Below, piece by piece: positions 40,395 through 49,326 of a stretch of DNA of 64,000 nt; the stretch's first letter is position 1, and the number at the start of each line of letters is the position of its first letter. The translations under genes were made by a program, and so were the position numbers. The stretch covers positions 434,001 through 498,000 of the forward strand of contig CAWKCE010000003.1 in NCBI GenBank assembly GCA_963848085.1, read 5' to 3'. The notes under the pieces are model-generated. The model saw only the letters and a program-made list of their open reading frames with translations, did not search any database and had not been told where the DNA came from. The stretch is from CAWKCE01 sp032127035 (GTDB taxonomy: Bacteria > Actinomycetota > Actinomycetes > JAHEKZ01).

Positions 40395-40763
40395 ATGACG
40401 AACCGTCGCAGGCGCAGGTGGTGGCCCCCCGGCGGCCTCCGCCTGGTGCGGGTCCGGGGGCGTTCCATGCTGCCCACGCTCCGCGAGGGTGACGTCCTCC
40501 TGGTCCGCGTGGGCGCCCCTCCCCTGGTAGGGGGACTGGCACTCGTCCGGCTGCCGGACGGACGGCCGACGGCCGTCAAGCGGGTGGTGCGTCGCGACGG
40601 TGAAGGGTGGTGGGTGGAGCGCGACAACCCCCGGGAGGGCGTCGACTCCTGGCAGGTCGGTGCCGTGTCGGACGCCGATGTCGTCGGTCGGGTCCTCACC
40701 AGGGTGTGGCCGGCGCGACGGCCAGCCGGCTCGCCGGCAGTGTGGGACGATCCAGGCCCGTGA
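40395..40763 (+). CDS. sodX: Nickel-type SOD maturation protease (S24/S26 family)
   Basis: A 122-residue signal-peptidase-fold protease. The Ser/Lys dyad is Ser24 in GRSMLPTLREGD and Lys62 in PTAVKRVVRRDG, and there is no membrane anchor. It should remove the SodN prepeptide to free His1. In Streptomyces sodN and sodX are commonly co-directional; here they diverge from a 45-base gap. The stop overlaps malic enzyme (GTGA), so sodX is translated with a carbon enzyme instead. Confidence 0.9.
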   Translation: MTNRRRRRWWPPGGLRLVRVRGRSMLPTLREGDVLLVRVGAPPLVGGLALVRLPDGRPTAVKRVVRRDGEGWWVERDNPREGVDSWQVGAVSDADVVGRVLTRVWPARRPAGSPAVWDDPGP

Positions 40764-41935
40764 CCAGCCACGAGCCGCTCGACGTCGACCCGGTCTTCGC
40801 CCTCCACCGACGAGGCAAGATCGAGGTCAGCCCCACCGCGCGCGTACGGGACGACGTCGGGCTGGCCATGGCCTACACGCCGGGCGTGGCACGCGTCTCG
40901 CAGGCGATCGCGGCCGACCCACGGCTCGCCGACGAGTACACCTGGCGCGCCAATGTCGTCGCGGTGGTCTCCGACGGGACGGCCGTCCTCGGGCTCGGTG
41001 ACATCGGCCCGCTCGGCGCCCTCCCGGTGATGGAGGGCAAGGCGCTGCTGTTCAAGGAGTTCGGCGGGGTCGACGCGGTCCCGATCGTGCTGGACACCAC
41101 CGATGCGGACGAGATCGTCGACACCGTTGCCCACCTGGCCCCCAGCTTCGGTGGGATCAACCTGGAGGACATCAGCGCCCCGCGCTGCTTCGACATCGAG
41201 GCGCGGCTGCAGGCGCGACTGGACATCCCGGTCTTCCACGACGACCAGCACGGAACGGCGATTGTGGTGCTCGCCGCGCTGCGGAACGCCGCCCGCCTCA
41301 CCGGCCGGGGGCTGGCGGACCTCCGCGTGGTGGTCTCCGGGGCCGGGGCGGCCGGGATCGCGGTCACCGCAATCCTGCTGGAGGCTGGCATCGGTGACAT
41401 CGCCGTCGCGGACAGCAAGGGCATCGTGCACACCGCACGTGGTGAGCTCACCGAGGTCAAGCAGCGGATTGCCGAGCGGACGAACCGGCTGGGGATCGTC
41501 GGCCCCATCGAGGCGGCGATCGCCGGGGCCGACGTGTTTATCGGTGTGTCGGCTGGCAAGGTCGAGGAGGAGGTCGTCGCCACCATGGCCGACGAGGCGT
41601 TCGTCTTCGCCCTCGCGAACCCGGAACCGGAGGTCGACCCGGAGGTTGCGCACCGGCACGCCTTTGTCGTCGCGACGGGACGCAGCGACTACCCCAACCA
41701 GATCAACAACGTGCTGGCGTTCCCGGGGATCTTCAAGGGTGCGCTGTCGGTTGGAGCTTCGCAGATCACTGCCGGGATGAAGCTGGCGGCGGCGGAGGCA
41801 CTCGCCGCCGTGGTCGGGGACGAGGTCCGCGCGGACTACGTCGTGCCGAGCGTCTTCGACCCTCGAGTCGCGCCGGACGTCGCCAAGGCGGTCTCGAAGT
41901 GTGCTCGACGCGACGGGGTTGCCCGTCGGGGCTGA
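40760..41935 (+). CDS. NAD(P)-dependent malic enzyme
   Basis: A 391-residue short (bacterial) malic enzyme that turns malate into pyruvate and CO2. Motifs: MAYTPGVARV, ANVVAVVSDGTAVLGLGDIGPLGALPVMEGKA, INLEDISAPRCF with metal ligand Glu-Asp, and PVFHDDQHGTAIV, then the Rossmann loop SGAGAAGIAV. GTG start within sodX stop. NAD versus NADP use cannot be told with confidence. Its stop abuts, without overlap, the convergent threonine aldolase stop. Confidence 0.94.
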   Translation: MTSHEPLDVDPVFALHRRGKIEVSPTARVRDDVGLAMAYTPGVARVSQAIAADPRLADEYTWRANVVAVVSDGTAVLGLGDIGPLGALPVMEGKALLFKEFGGVDAVPIVLDTTDADEIVDTVAHLAPSFGGINLEDISAPRCFDIEARLQARLDIPVFHDDQHGTAIVVLAALRNAARLTGRGLADLRVVVSGAGAAGIAVTAILLEAGIGDIAVADSKGIVHTARGELTEVKQRIAERTNRLGIVGPIEAAIAGADVFIGVSAGKVEEEVVATMADEAFVFALANPEPEVDPEVAHRHAFVVATGRSDYPNQINNVLAFPGIFKGALSVGASQITAGMKLAAAEALAAVVGDEVRADYVVPSVFDPRVAPDVAKAVSKCARRDGVARRG

Positions 41936-42991
41936 TCAGGCGGACGCGTTGCGGTGGACGTGATCCGTAACCGCGACCTCCACGGCAGCGGCGAACGCGT
42001 CGACGTCGTCCTCGGTGGTGTCCCATGAGCACATCCAGCGGACCTCGTGGGTCGCCTCGTTCCACTCGTAGAAGTGGAAGTCCGACTGGAGCGGCCCGAC
42101 TGCCGCGGCGGGCAGCGTCGCGAAGACGCCGTTGGCCTGCACCTGCTGGGTGATCGTCACCCCCGGGACGTTGCGTACAGCGCCCGCCAGGCGCTGGGCC
42201 ATGGCGTTGGCATGAGTTGCGTTGCGACGCCACAGATCGCCGTCGAGGAGGGCCAGGAACTGGGCAGAGATGAAACGCATCTTGCTTGCCAGCTGCATCT
42301 GCTGCTTGCGAAGGAACAGCGCGTCCCGTGCCAGCTCGGGCTGGAAGAAGACGACTGCCTCGCCGCCCATCAGACCGTTCTTGGTGCCGCCGAACGACAA
42401 GACGTCGACACCGCAGTCACCGGTGGTCTCGTGCAGCTCCACGCCCAGACCGACAGCCGCGTTGCTGATGCGCGCACCGTCCATGTGGAGGTACATCCCG
42501 AGCCCATGGGCAGTGTCCGCCAGCGCCCGCACCTCACCGGGCGAGTAGGCGGTGCCCAGCTCGGTCGACTGCGTGATCGACACCACGCGGGGCTGTGCGC
42601 GGTGCTCGTCACCGATCCCGGTGTAGACCGACCGGACGAGCTCGGGGGTGAGCTTGCCGTCGGGGGTCGCGAGGTCGACAAGCTTGCTCCCCAGGTGGCG
42701 CTCCGGGGCGCCGCACTCGTCGACGTTGATGTGCGACGTGCTGGCGCACACGACGCTCTCCCAGGTGCGGAGCATCGACTGCAGTCCGACGACGTTCGCC
42801 CCGGTGCCGTTGAAGACGAAGAGCACGTCGACCTGCTCGCCGAGGAGAGACCGGAAACGCTCGACAGCGCGCTCAGTGACCGGGTCCGCGCCGTACGACG
42901 TCACATGGCCGACGTTGGCCTCCGCCACGGCGGCGAGCACCTCGGGGTGGACGCCCGCGTAGTTGTCGCTCGCGAAGCCGCGTTGCCTCAT
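41936..42991 (-). CDS. ltaE: Low-specificity L-threonine aldolase
   Basis: A 351-residue PLP enzyme of the beta-eliminating lyase group that splits threonine to glycine and acetaldehyde. Visible: MRQRGFASDNYAGVHPEV, FNGTGANVVGLQS for phosphate binding, HMDGARISNA (Asp171 to the pyridine N, Arg174) and Lys204 in SFGGTKNGLMGGE. Start shares one base with the SDR stop (TGATG), so the two are translated together. Confidence 0.92.
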   Translation of the reverse strand: MRQRGFASDNYAGVHPEVLAAVAEANVGHVTSYGADPVTERAVERFRSLLGEQVDVLFVFNGTGANVVGLQSMLRTWESVVCASTSHINVDECGAPERHLGSKLVDLATPDGKLTPELVRSVYTGIGDEHRAQPRVVSITQSTELGTAYSPGEVRALADTAHGLGMYLHMDGARISNAAVGLGVELHETTGDCGVDVLSFGGTKNGLMGGEAVVFFQPELARDALFLRKQQMQLASKMRFISAQFLALLDGDLWRRNATHANAMAQRLAGAVRNVPGVTITQQVQANGVFATLPAAAVGPLQSDFHFYEWNEATHEVRWMCSWDTTEDDVDAFAAAVEVAVTDHVHRNASA

Positions 42992-43656
42992 CACTGTCCT
43001 CTCGCATGAAGCCGGATGCGCTGCCCGTTCATCTTGGCCGCCGCACCCGACGTGAGGTACACCAGGGCCGATGCGACGTCCTCGGCGGGCACCGCGTGGG
43101 GTCCGATGGCCGGGACGACGACGATGTTGGCGGTAGCGGCGGTCGGGCGCAGGTGGTCCGCCAGCGCCAGCACGGTGGCCTCGGCCGCCGCCTTGGCCGC
43201 GCCGTATGCGGCGTTGCGGGACGTCGGAGCAGAGGCGAACGGTGACGACACGATGGCGAACCTTCCCATCGGGCTCGCGGCCAGGGTGTCGGCAAAGGCC
43301 CGAGCGAGGTGGAGCGTCGTACGAGCCAGGGCGTCGTACAGGTCCGCCCAGTCCGCCAGCGGCTGCTCCGGGAGTGGCGTCCCCCCGCGCCAGCCACCGA
43401 CCAGGTGCCACACCGCGTCGATGCCGGACCCCGGGCCAGTGGCCAGGCGGTCGACGTCGGCCTCGTCCAGGAGGTCGAGTGCGGCGGTCGCCCGAACGCA
43501 GTCGGGGTGCCGCGCCTGCACGTCCCGCAGCCTTCCCTCGTCGCGACCGACGGCAACGACCTGTGCGCCCGCCTCGGCGGCGGCCGCTACCGCGGCAGTG
43601 CCCAGAACCCCGGTGGCACCGGTGACCAGGATCGTCCGACCGTCCAGCCCGCTCAT
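42991..43656 (-). CDS. Short-chain dehydrogenase/reductase
   Basis: A 221-residue SDR. Nucleotide motif TGATGVLG (12-19), a Ser in VSSPFASAP and YGAAK catalytic Tyr-Lys. A longer start at 43716 is possible, but MSGLDGRTILVTG is typical. The active Tyr sits normally. Substrate unknown; gene coupled to threonine aldolase. Confidence 0.88.
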   Translation of the reverse strand: MSGLDGRTILVTGATGVLGTAAVAAAAEAGAQVVAVGRDEGRLRDVQARHPDCVRATAALDLLDEADVDRLATGPGSGIDAVWHLVGGWRGGTPLPEQPLADWADLYDALARTTLHLARAFADTLAASPMGRFAIVSSPFASAPTSRNAAYGAAKAAAEATVLALADHLRPTAATANIVVVPAIGPHAVPAEDVASALVYLTSGAAAKMNGQRIRLHARGQ

Positions 43657-43733
43657 GTCTGCGCCTCTCGTCGTCGCTCCGTCCAGTCTGTCGGGCGGCA
43701 CCTCACCCGGGGCCACCCGGTAGCGTCGGCGGC

Positions 43734-44702
43734 ATGCTCGCCGCCTACGCCGCCCGGATCAGCCCCGACGACCCCGCCGCCGGCCTCGAGGTCGGTGAGG
43801 TGGATGACCCCTCGCCGCCCGACGGCTGGGTGACGGTCACGGTCCGGGCGGCCTCCCTCAACCACCACGACGTGTGGTCGCTGCGCGGGGTCGGCCTGCG
43901 TGACGACCAGCTGCCGATGGTGCTCGGCACCGACGCGTCCGGCGTGGACGACGAGGGGAACGAGGTCGTCGTGCATGCCGTGGTCGGTGACGCCGACCGA
44001 GGCGGCGGCGACGAGACGCTCGACCCCAAGCGGTCCCTGCTGTCGGAGGTGCATCCGGGAACGCTGGCCCAGCGGGTCGCCGTCCCGCGTCGGAACCTCG
44101 TGGCCAAGCCGGCGGCCCTGTCGTTCGAGGAGGCGGCCTGCCTGCCGACCGCCTGGCTGACCGCCTACCGGATGCTGTTCACGAAGTCGGGTCTGCGACC
44201 GGGCCAGACCGTGCTCGTCCAGGGTGCCGGCGGTGGGGTCGCCACGGCGCTCATGGCACTCGGCTCCGCGGCGGGCCTGCGAGTGTGGGCGACCAGCCGA
44301 GACGAGGCCAAGCGGGAGCGCGCCCTCTCCCAGGGCGCGGCCGCCGTGTTCGCGACGGGGGACCGGTTGCCGGAGCGGGTCGACGCGGTGATGGAGACCG
44401 TGGGCGAGGCGACGTGGTCGCACTCGCTGAAGTCGCTGAAGCCCGGCGGCCGGATCGTGGTGTCGGGTGCGACGAGCGGCATGGCGCCGTCCGCCGACCT
44501 GTCCCGCGTGTTCTTCCTGCAGCTGTCGGTCGTCGGATCCACCATGGGGACGAGGAGCGAGCTCGAGGCCCTGCTGCGCTTTCTCGACACCACCGGGCTG
44601 CGGCCCACCGTCCACGCGACGTACCCGTTGGCGGAGGCGCGCACCGCGGTCGGACGACTGGCCTCTGGGGACGTCTTCGGCAAGCTGGTGTTGGTGCCGT
44701 AG
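43734..44702 (+). CDS. MDR-superfamily zinc-independent alcohol dehydrogenase/quinone reductase
   Basis: A 322-residue medium-chain reductase. GroES-like half with SLNHHDVWSLRGVG and VLGTDASGVV-like GTDASGVDDEG; NADPH loop VQGAGGGVATALMALG; no Cys/His set for structural zinc. Typical of quinone oxidoreductase or zinc-binding-like dehydrogenases widely annotated in actinobacteria. Divergent from the SDR gene, 77-base gap. Confidence 0.88.
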   Translation: MLAAYAARISPDDPAAGLEVGEVDDPSPPDGWVTVTVRAASLNHHDVWSLRGVGLRDDQLPMVLGTDASGVDDEGNEVVVHAVVGDADRGGGDETLDPKRSLLSEVHPGTLAQRVAVPRRNLVAKPAALSFEEAACLPTAWLTAYRMLFTKSGLRPGQTVLVQGAGGGVATALMALGSAAGLRVWATSRDEAKRERALSQGAAAVFATGDRLPERVDAVMETVGEATWSHSLKSLKPGGRIVVSGATSGMAPSADLSRVFFLQLSVVGSTMGTRSELEALLRFLDTTGLRPTVHATYPLAEARTAVGRLASGDVFGKLVLVP

Positions 44703-44705
44703 CGG

Positions 44706-44882
44706 TCAGTCGTCCTCGTCGTCCAGCCGGGCAAGCCAGGTGGCCAGCCGTTCCACCGGGGTCTCGAAGTCGGGGTTGAGGTCGACGAACTCGCGCAGTC
44801 GGTCGGCCACCCAGGACAGTGACACCTCGTCGTCGCCGCGCCGCTGTGCCAGCTCCTCGATGCCGCGGTCGGTGAAGTACAC
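44706..44882 (-). CDS. DUF6104 small protein next to kgd
   Basis: A 58-residue acidic protein starting (GTG) VYFTDRGIEELAQRRGDDE and ending WLARLDDEDD. It matches the short actinobacterial family DUF6104, commonly found directly downstream of kgd. The gap to the kgd stop is only six bases, so it is probably translated from the kgd mRNA. A partner role with the 2-oxoglutarate enzyme is inferred from this conserved position alone. Confidence 0.8.
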   Translation of the reverse strand: MYFTDRGIEELAQRRGDDEVSLSWVADRLREFVDLNPDFETPVERLATWLARLDDEDD

Positions 44883-44888
44883 CCTGCC

Positions 44889-47800
44889 CTACCGGAAGGC
44901 CTCTGCGAGCAGCTGTCGCTGCTCACGTTCGTGAGCAAGGGCCGAACCGGTCGCCGGCGCCGAGCTGGCGGTCCGAGAGACCGGCGTGATGGGCTGGCCG
45001 AGCGCCGGCACCAGGTTGAGGGCCATGAACGGCCAGGCGCCCTGGTTCGCCGGCTCGTCCTGCACCCAGCGAAGATCGGCCCGCCCGTAACGCGCGATGG
45101 CGGTGAAGATCTCGTTCGTCGCCAACGGGTAGAGCCGCTCGACGCGCACGATCGCCGTGTCGGTGATCTCGTGCTCCGCCCGGTACCCGGCCAGGTCGTA
45201 GTAGACCTTGCCGGAGCAGAGGATCACCTTGGTCACTTCGTTGGGCAGCACGGTGTCGTCGACGATCACCGGCCGGAAGTGCCCGCTGGTGAACGCCTCG
45301 GCCGAGCTCACCGCCGCCTTGTGGCGCAGCATCGACTTCGGGGTGAACAGCACCATCGGCCGTCGCACGGGTGACAGCGCCTGCCACCGCAGCAGGTGGA
45401 AGTAGTTCGCCGGCGTGGTCAGCCGCGCGACGGTCATGTTGTCCTGCGCCGACATCTGGAGGAAGCGCTCGATCCGAGCCGAGGAGTGGTCGGGGCCTTG
45501 GCCCTCGTGGCCATGCGGCAGCAGCAGGACCACGCTCGAGCGCTGGCCCCACTTCTGCTCACCGGACGAGATGAACTCGTCGATGATCGTCTGCGCACCG
45601 TTGGCGAAGTCGCCGAACTGCGCCTCCCACATCACCAGCGCCTCGGGGCGGGCCACGGAGTACCCGTAGTCGAAGCCCATCGTGGCGAACTCGCTGAGGG
45701 GCGAGTCGTAGGCGTACAGCTTGGCGCCGTTCTCGTAGCACTGTTTGAGGGGCTTGTACGCCCAACCGGTCTCGCGGTCGATGATGACCATGTGCCGCTG
45801 GCCGAACGTCCCGCGGCGGGAGTCCTGCCCCGCCAGGCGCACCGAGACTCCCTCGGTCAGCAGCGAGCCGATGGCGATCGTCTCGCCCATCGCCCAGTCG
45901 ATGGTGCCGTCCTCGACCATCGTGACCCGTCGCTGCAGCTGCGGAGCCAGCCGAGGGTGGACGGTGAACCCGTCCGGCAGGTTCACCTGGGTGGACACCA
46001 CCCGCTCCAGGGTTCCGGCGTCGATGGCGGTGCGGACATCGCGCTCAGGGGTCTGAGGCGCCAGCGTGGCCTCACCTCGCTGCTCCACCTCCGTCACCGG
46101 CTCCTCCAGCACGGCTCCCGGCTCGGCGGCGGCGCGCGTCTCGGTGAAGACCTTCTCGAGCTGCTCCTGGTAGTCCCGCAGCGCGTTCTCGGCGTCCTCG
46201 ACGCTGATGTCACCGCGACCGACGAGTGCCTCGGTGTACAGCTTCCGCACCGAGCGCTTGCCGTCGATGATGTTGTACATCAGCGGCTGTGTCAGCGAAG
46301 GGTCGTCGGCTTCGTTGTGCCCGCGACGGCGGTAGGACACCAGGTCCAAGATGACGTCCTTGTGGAAGGCCTGGCGGAAGTCGAACGCCAGCCGCGCCAC
46401 TCGGACGACCGCCTCCGGGTCGTCGCCGTTCACGTGGAAGATCGGTGCCTGCACCGCCCGCGCCACGTCGGTGGCGTACACGCTGGAGCGTGCCGCCGCA
46501 GGCGCGGTGGTGAAGCCCACCTGGTTGTTCACCACGACGTGGACCGTGCCGCCGGTGCGGTAGCCGCGCAGCTGTGACAGCTCCAGCGTCTCGGCCACCA
46601 CGCCCTGGCCGGCGAACGCGGCGTCGCCGTGCATCAGCAGCGGCAGCACCGTGTACCGCGAGCTCATGCCCAGCAGGTCCTGCTTCGCCCGTGCGAAGCC
46701 CTCGAGGACCGGGCTCACCGCCTCGAGGTGGCTCGGGTTCGACACCAGCGAGACGGCGATCGAAGACCCGTCGTACGACTTGAACGTGCCCTCGGCTCCG
46801 AGGTGGTACTTCACGTCGCCGGAGCCCTGCACCTTGTCGAGGTCCTGGTCTCCCTCGAACTCCCGGAAGATCTGCCCGTAGCTCTTGCCGACGATGTTCG
46901 CCAGCACGTTCAGCCGGCCGCGGTGCGGCATGCCGATGGCGACCTCGTGCAGGCCGGCCTGGGATGCGGAGTTCAAGAGCTCGTCCAGCAGCGGGATGAC
47001 GGACTCGCTGCCTTCCAGGGAGAACCGCTTCTGCCCCACGAACTTGGTCTGCAGGAACGTCTCGAATGCCTCGGCCGCGTTGAGACGCCGCAGGATCCGC
47101 AGCTGGTCCTCGGAGTTCGGCTGCTCGTGAGGCCGCTCGACGCGGGCTTGGATCCAGGCCCGCTGGTCGGGGTCCTGGATGTGCATGTACTCAATGCCCA
47201 TCCGGCGGGAGTACGAGTCGCGCAGGACGCCGAGGATCTCGCGCAGCTTCATGAGCGGCTTGCCGCCGAAGCCTCCGGTCGCGAACTCGCGGTCGAGGTC
47301 CCACAGCGTGAGGCCGTGGTTGACCAGGTCGAGGTCCGGGTGGCGACGCTGCTCGTAGCCGAGCGGGTCGGTGTCTGCCATCAGGTGCCCGCGCACGCGG
47401 TAGGCGTGGATCAGCTCCTGCACCCGGGCGGTCTTGTTGACGTCGTCCTCGTGAGAGGCGTTGATGTCCGCCACCCAGCGGATCGGCTCGTAGGGGATCC
47501 GCAGGGCCTGGAAGATCTCGTCGTAGAAGCCGTCCTCGCCAAGGAGCAGGCCGTGGACCCGACGCAGGAACTCACCGGACTGGGCGCCCTGGATGATCCG
47601 GTGGTCGTAGGTCGAGGTGAGGGTGAGGATCTTGCTCACGGCCAGCCGGGCCATCGTCTCCGACGAGGCGCCCTGGTACTCGGCCGGGTAGTCCAGCGAC
47701 CCCACGCCGACGATGGCGCCCTGGCCCTGCATCAGCCTCGGCACGGAGTGGACCGTGCCAATCGTCCCAGGGTTGGTGATGCTGATGGTGGTGCCCACGA

Positions 47801-48491
47801 AGTCGTCTGCCGTCAGCTTGGCGTTCCTGGCCCGCCGGACGATGTCCTCGTAGGCCGCCCAGAACTGGGTGAAGTCCATCAGCTCGGCAGCCATGATGCC
47901 GGGCACGAGCAGCTGGCGGGTCCCGTCGTCCTTGGTGAGGTCGATCGCGATGCCGAGGTTGACGTGGCTGGGCCGAACGACGACCGGTTTGCCGTCGACC
48001 TCTCCGTAGGAGGCGTTCAGCTCGGGCATCCCTTGCACGGCGCGCACGAGTGCCCACGCGATGATGTGCGTGAACGAGATCTTGCCGCCGCGGCTGCGCT
48101 TGAGGTGGTTGTTGACGACGATCCGGTTGTCGATCAGCAGCTTGGCCGGGATGCTGCGCACGCTGGTCGCGGTCGGCACCGCGAGTGACGCCTCCATGTT
48201 CGTCACGACCCGCGCCGCCGGGCCACGGAGCACGATCGTCTCGGCGTCGGACGCCGGAGCCGGAGCCGATGGGGCCGTCGGAGTGACACTGACGGTCTCG
48301 GCGTCGGGCGGCAAGGGTGGGACCACCGAGATGGGGCCGGTCGACTCCGCCGGTTTGTAGTCCTCGAAGAAGCCGTGCCAGGCGGGGTCGACCGAGCTCG
48401 GGTCGGTGAGGTACTGCTGGAACAGCTCGTCGACGAGCCACTGGTTCGGACCGAACTCGGCCGGGTGGCTCTGCGGCGGGGTGGTGGTCAC
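44889..48491 (-). CDS. kgd: Multifunctional 2-oxoglutarate metabolism enzyme (E1o/E2o fusion)
   Basis: A 1200-residue actinobacterial fusion: N-terminal tail (EFGPNQWLVDELFQQYL), linker, E2-type succinyltransferase core with TYDHRIIQGAQSGEF, then a full ThDP-dependent E1 with HGDAAFAGQGVVAETLELSQLRGY and VNNQVGFTT, and a C-terminal transketolase-like domain. It feeds 2-oxoglutarate into the TCA cycle (decarboxylase, dehydrogenase E1, or hydroxyoxoadipate synthase) and is held by GarA/OdhI in relatives; that regulator is not here. No lipoyl domain is present, as in mycobacterial Kgd. Confidence 0.96.
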   Translation of the reverse strand: MTTTPPQSHPAEFGPNQWLVDELFQQYLTDPSSVDPAWHGFFEDYKPAESTGPISVVPPLPPDAETVSVTPTAPSAPAPASDAETIVLRGPAARVVTNMEASLAVPTATSVRSIPAKLLIDNRIVVNNHLKRSRGGKISFTHIIAWALVRAVQGMPELNASYGEVDGKPVVVRPSHVNLGIAIDLTKDDGTRQLLVPGIMAAELMDFTQFWAAYEDIVRRARNAKLTADDFVGTTISITNPGTIGTVHSVPRLMQGQGAIVGVGSLDYPAEYQGASSETMARLAVSKILTLTSTYDHRIIQGAQSGEFLRRVHGLLLGEDGFYDEIFQALRIPYEPIRWVADINASHEDDVNKTARVQELIHAYRVRGHLMADTDPLGYEQRRHPDLDLVNHGLTLWDLDREFATGGFGGKPLMKLREILGVLRDSYSRRMGIEYMHIQDPDQRAWIQARVERPHEQPNSEDQLRILRRLNAAEAFETFLQTKFVGQKRFSLEGSESVIPLLDELLNSASQAGLHEVAIGMPHRGRLNVLANIVGKSYGQIFREFEGDQDLDKVQGSGDVKYHLGAEGTFKSYDGSSIAVSLVSNPSHLEAVSPVLEGFARAKQDLLGMSSRYTVLPLLMHGDAAFAGQGVVAETLELSQLRGYRTGGTVHVVVNNQVGFTTAPAAARSSVYATDVARAVQAPIFHVNGDDPEAVVRVARLAFDFRQAFHKDVILDLVSYRRRGHNEADDPSLTQPLMYNIIDGKRSVRKLYTEALVGRGDISVEDAENALRDYQEQLEKVFTETRAAAEPGAVLEEPVTEVEQRGEATLAPQTPERDVRTAIDAGTLERVVSTQVNLPDGFTVHPRLAPQLQRRVTMVEDGTIDWAMGETIAIGSLLTEGVSVRLAGQDSRRGTFGQRHMVIIDRETGWAYKPLKQCYENGAKLYAYDSPLSEFATMGFDYGYSVARPEALVMWEAQFGDFANGAQTIIDEFISSGEQKWGQRSSVVLLLPHGHEGQGPDHSSARIERFLQMSAQDNMTVARLTTPANYFHLLRWQALSPVRRPMVLFTPKSMLRHKAAVSSAEAFTSGHFRPVIVDDTVLPNEVTKVILCSGKVYYDLAGYRAEHEITDTAIVRVERLYPLATNEIFTAIARYGRADLRWVQDEPANQGAWPFMALNLVPALGQPITPVSRTASSAPATGSALAHEREQRQLLAEAFR

Positions 48492-48573
48492 CGAATCTTC
48501 CCTTGGGTTGTCGGCACAGACCCACTCAGACTAGTCGCCGTGGAGGCCGGCAGCGCGGCGCCGGACGAGTGGG

Positions 48574-49326
48574 CTAGGTGATGTCCCGACGTACCGTGGA
48601 GCGCGCGCCGAACGCGGCCAGCGCCACGCCGTAGGCGACGAAGAGCAGGGCGCCGGCCCAGACGGGGAGCAGGTCGACGCCGCGGACCGGCTCGCCGAGT
48701 GTCATGGCCGACGCCGCCCCGCCCGGTGTCCAGCGGCCGACCTCCGGCAGGAAGGCCACCAGCCCCGACTCCACGAGCATGACCCACAGCAGCGCCACGA
48801 CGACCGCGGCGATCTGGTTGCGGATCAGGGCGCCGAAGCCCACCCCGAGCAGGGAGTACAGCGCGACTGTCGCCATGGCTCCGGCCAGCACCCGTTGGAT
48901 CTGCGGGTCGGCGGCGCCGGCATCGACACCTTTGGCGGCCAGCAGCCCGTAGCCGAGTCCGGCCGTGACCGCGACGCCGGCGGCGGCGTAGCCGAGGGTC
49001 ACGACCGGCAGCGCCATCGCTTTCGCCGCCACCACCCGGCCGCGCCGGGGCACGGCGAGGAACGTGGTCGAGGCCGTTCCATGGCGGAACTCTCCGGTCA
49101 TCGCGATCACCCCGAGGACCAGCGAGAACACGGTGCCGGTGCCCGCCGAGGCGAACACCCCGCGAACCGACTGCTGGGAGTCCAGCGGCGGAAGCCCCTG
49201 GGTTCCCGCGGTGAACACGGCGATGACGATGTTCAGCGCCACGAAACCCAGGTACCCGAGGAGCAGTCCCCAGACCAGCCGGGTGGTCATGACCTTGGCC
49301 AGCTCCGCACGGACCAGGCCGGTCAC
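48574..49326 (-). CDS. ABC-2 type transporter permease
   Basis: A 250-residue permease with six membrane helices (MTTRLVWGLLLGYLGFVALNI start; GVFASAGTGTVFSLVLGVIAMTGEFRHGTAS is the ABC-2 elbow-helix/TxxGEFRH motif). Paired by ATGA overlap with the ATPase upstream. Probably exports a small molecule or peptide; the substrate cannot be deduced. Confidence 0.9.
   Translation of the reverse strand: MTGLVRAELAKVMTTRLVWGLLLGYLGFVALNIVIAVFTAGTQGLPPLDSQQSVRGVFASAGTGTVFSLVLGVIAMTGEFRHGTASTTFLAVPRRGRVVAAKAMALPVVTLGYAAAGVAVTAGLGYGLLAAKGVDAGAADPQIQRVLAGAMATVALYSLLGVGFGALIRNQIAAVVVALLWVMLVESGLVAFLPEVGRWTPGGAASAMTLGEPVRGVDLLPVWAGALLFVAYGVALAAFGARSTVRRDIT

Noticed and set aside
45396..48188. Long open frames on the + strand opposite kgd (45396-46577 and 46629-48188)
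   Set aside because: They are antisense to a conserved 1200-residue enzyme, have no ribosome site and carry unnatural Arg/His/Val-rich composition; GC bias keeps the frame open.
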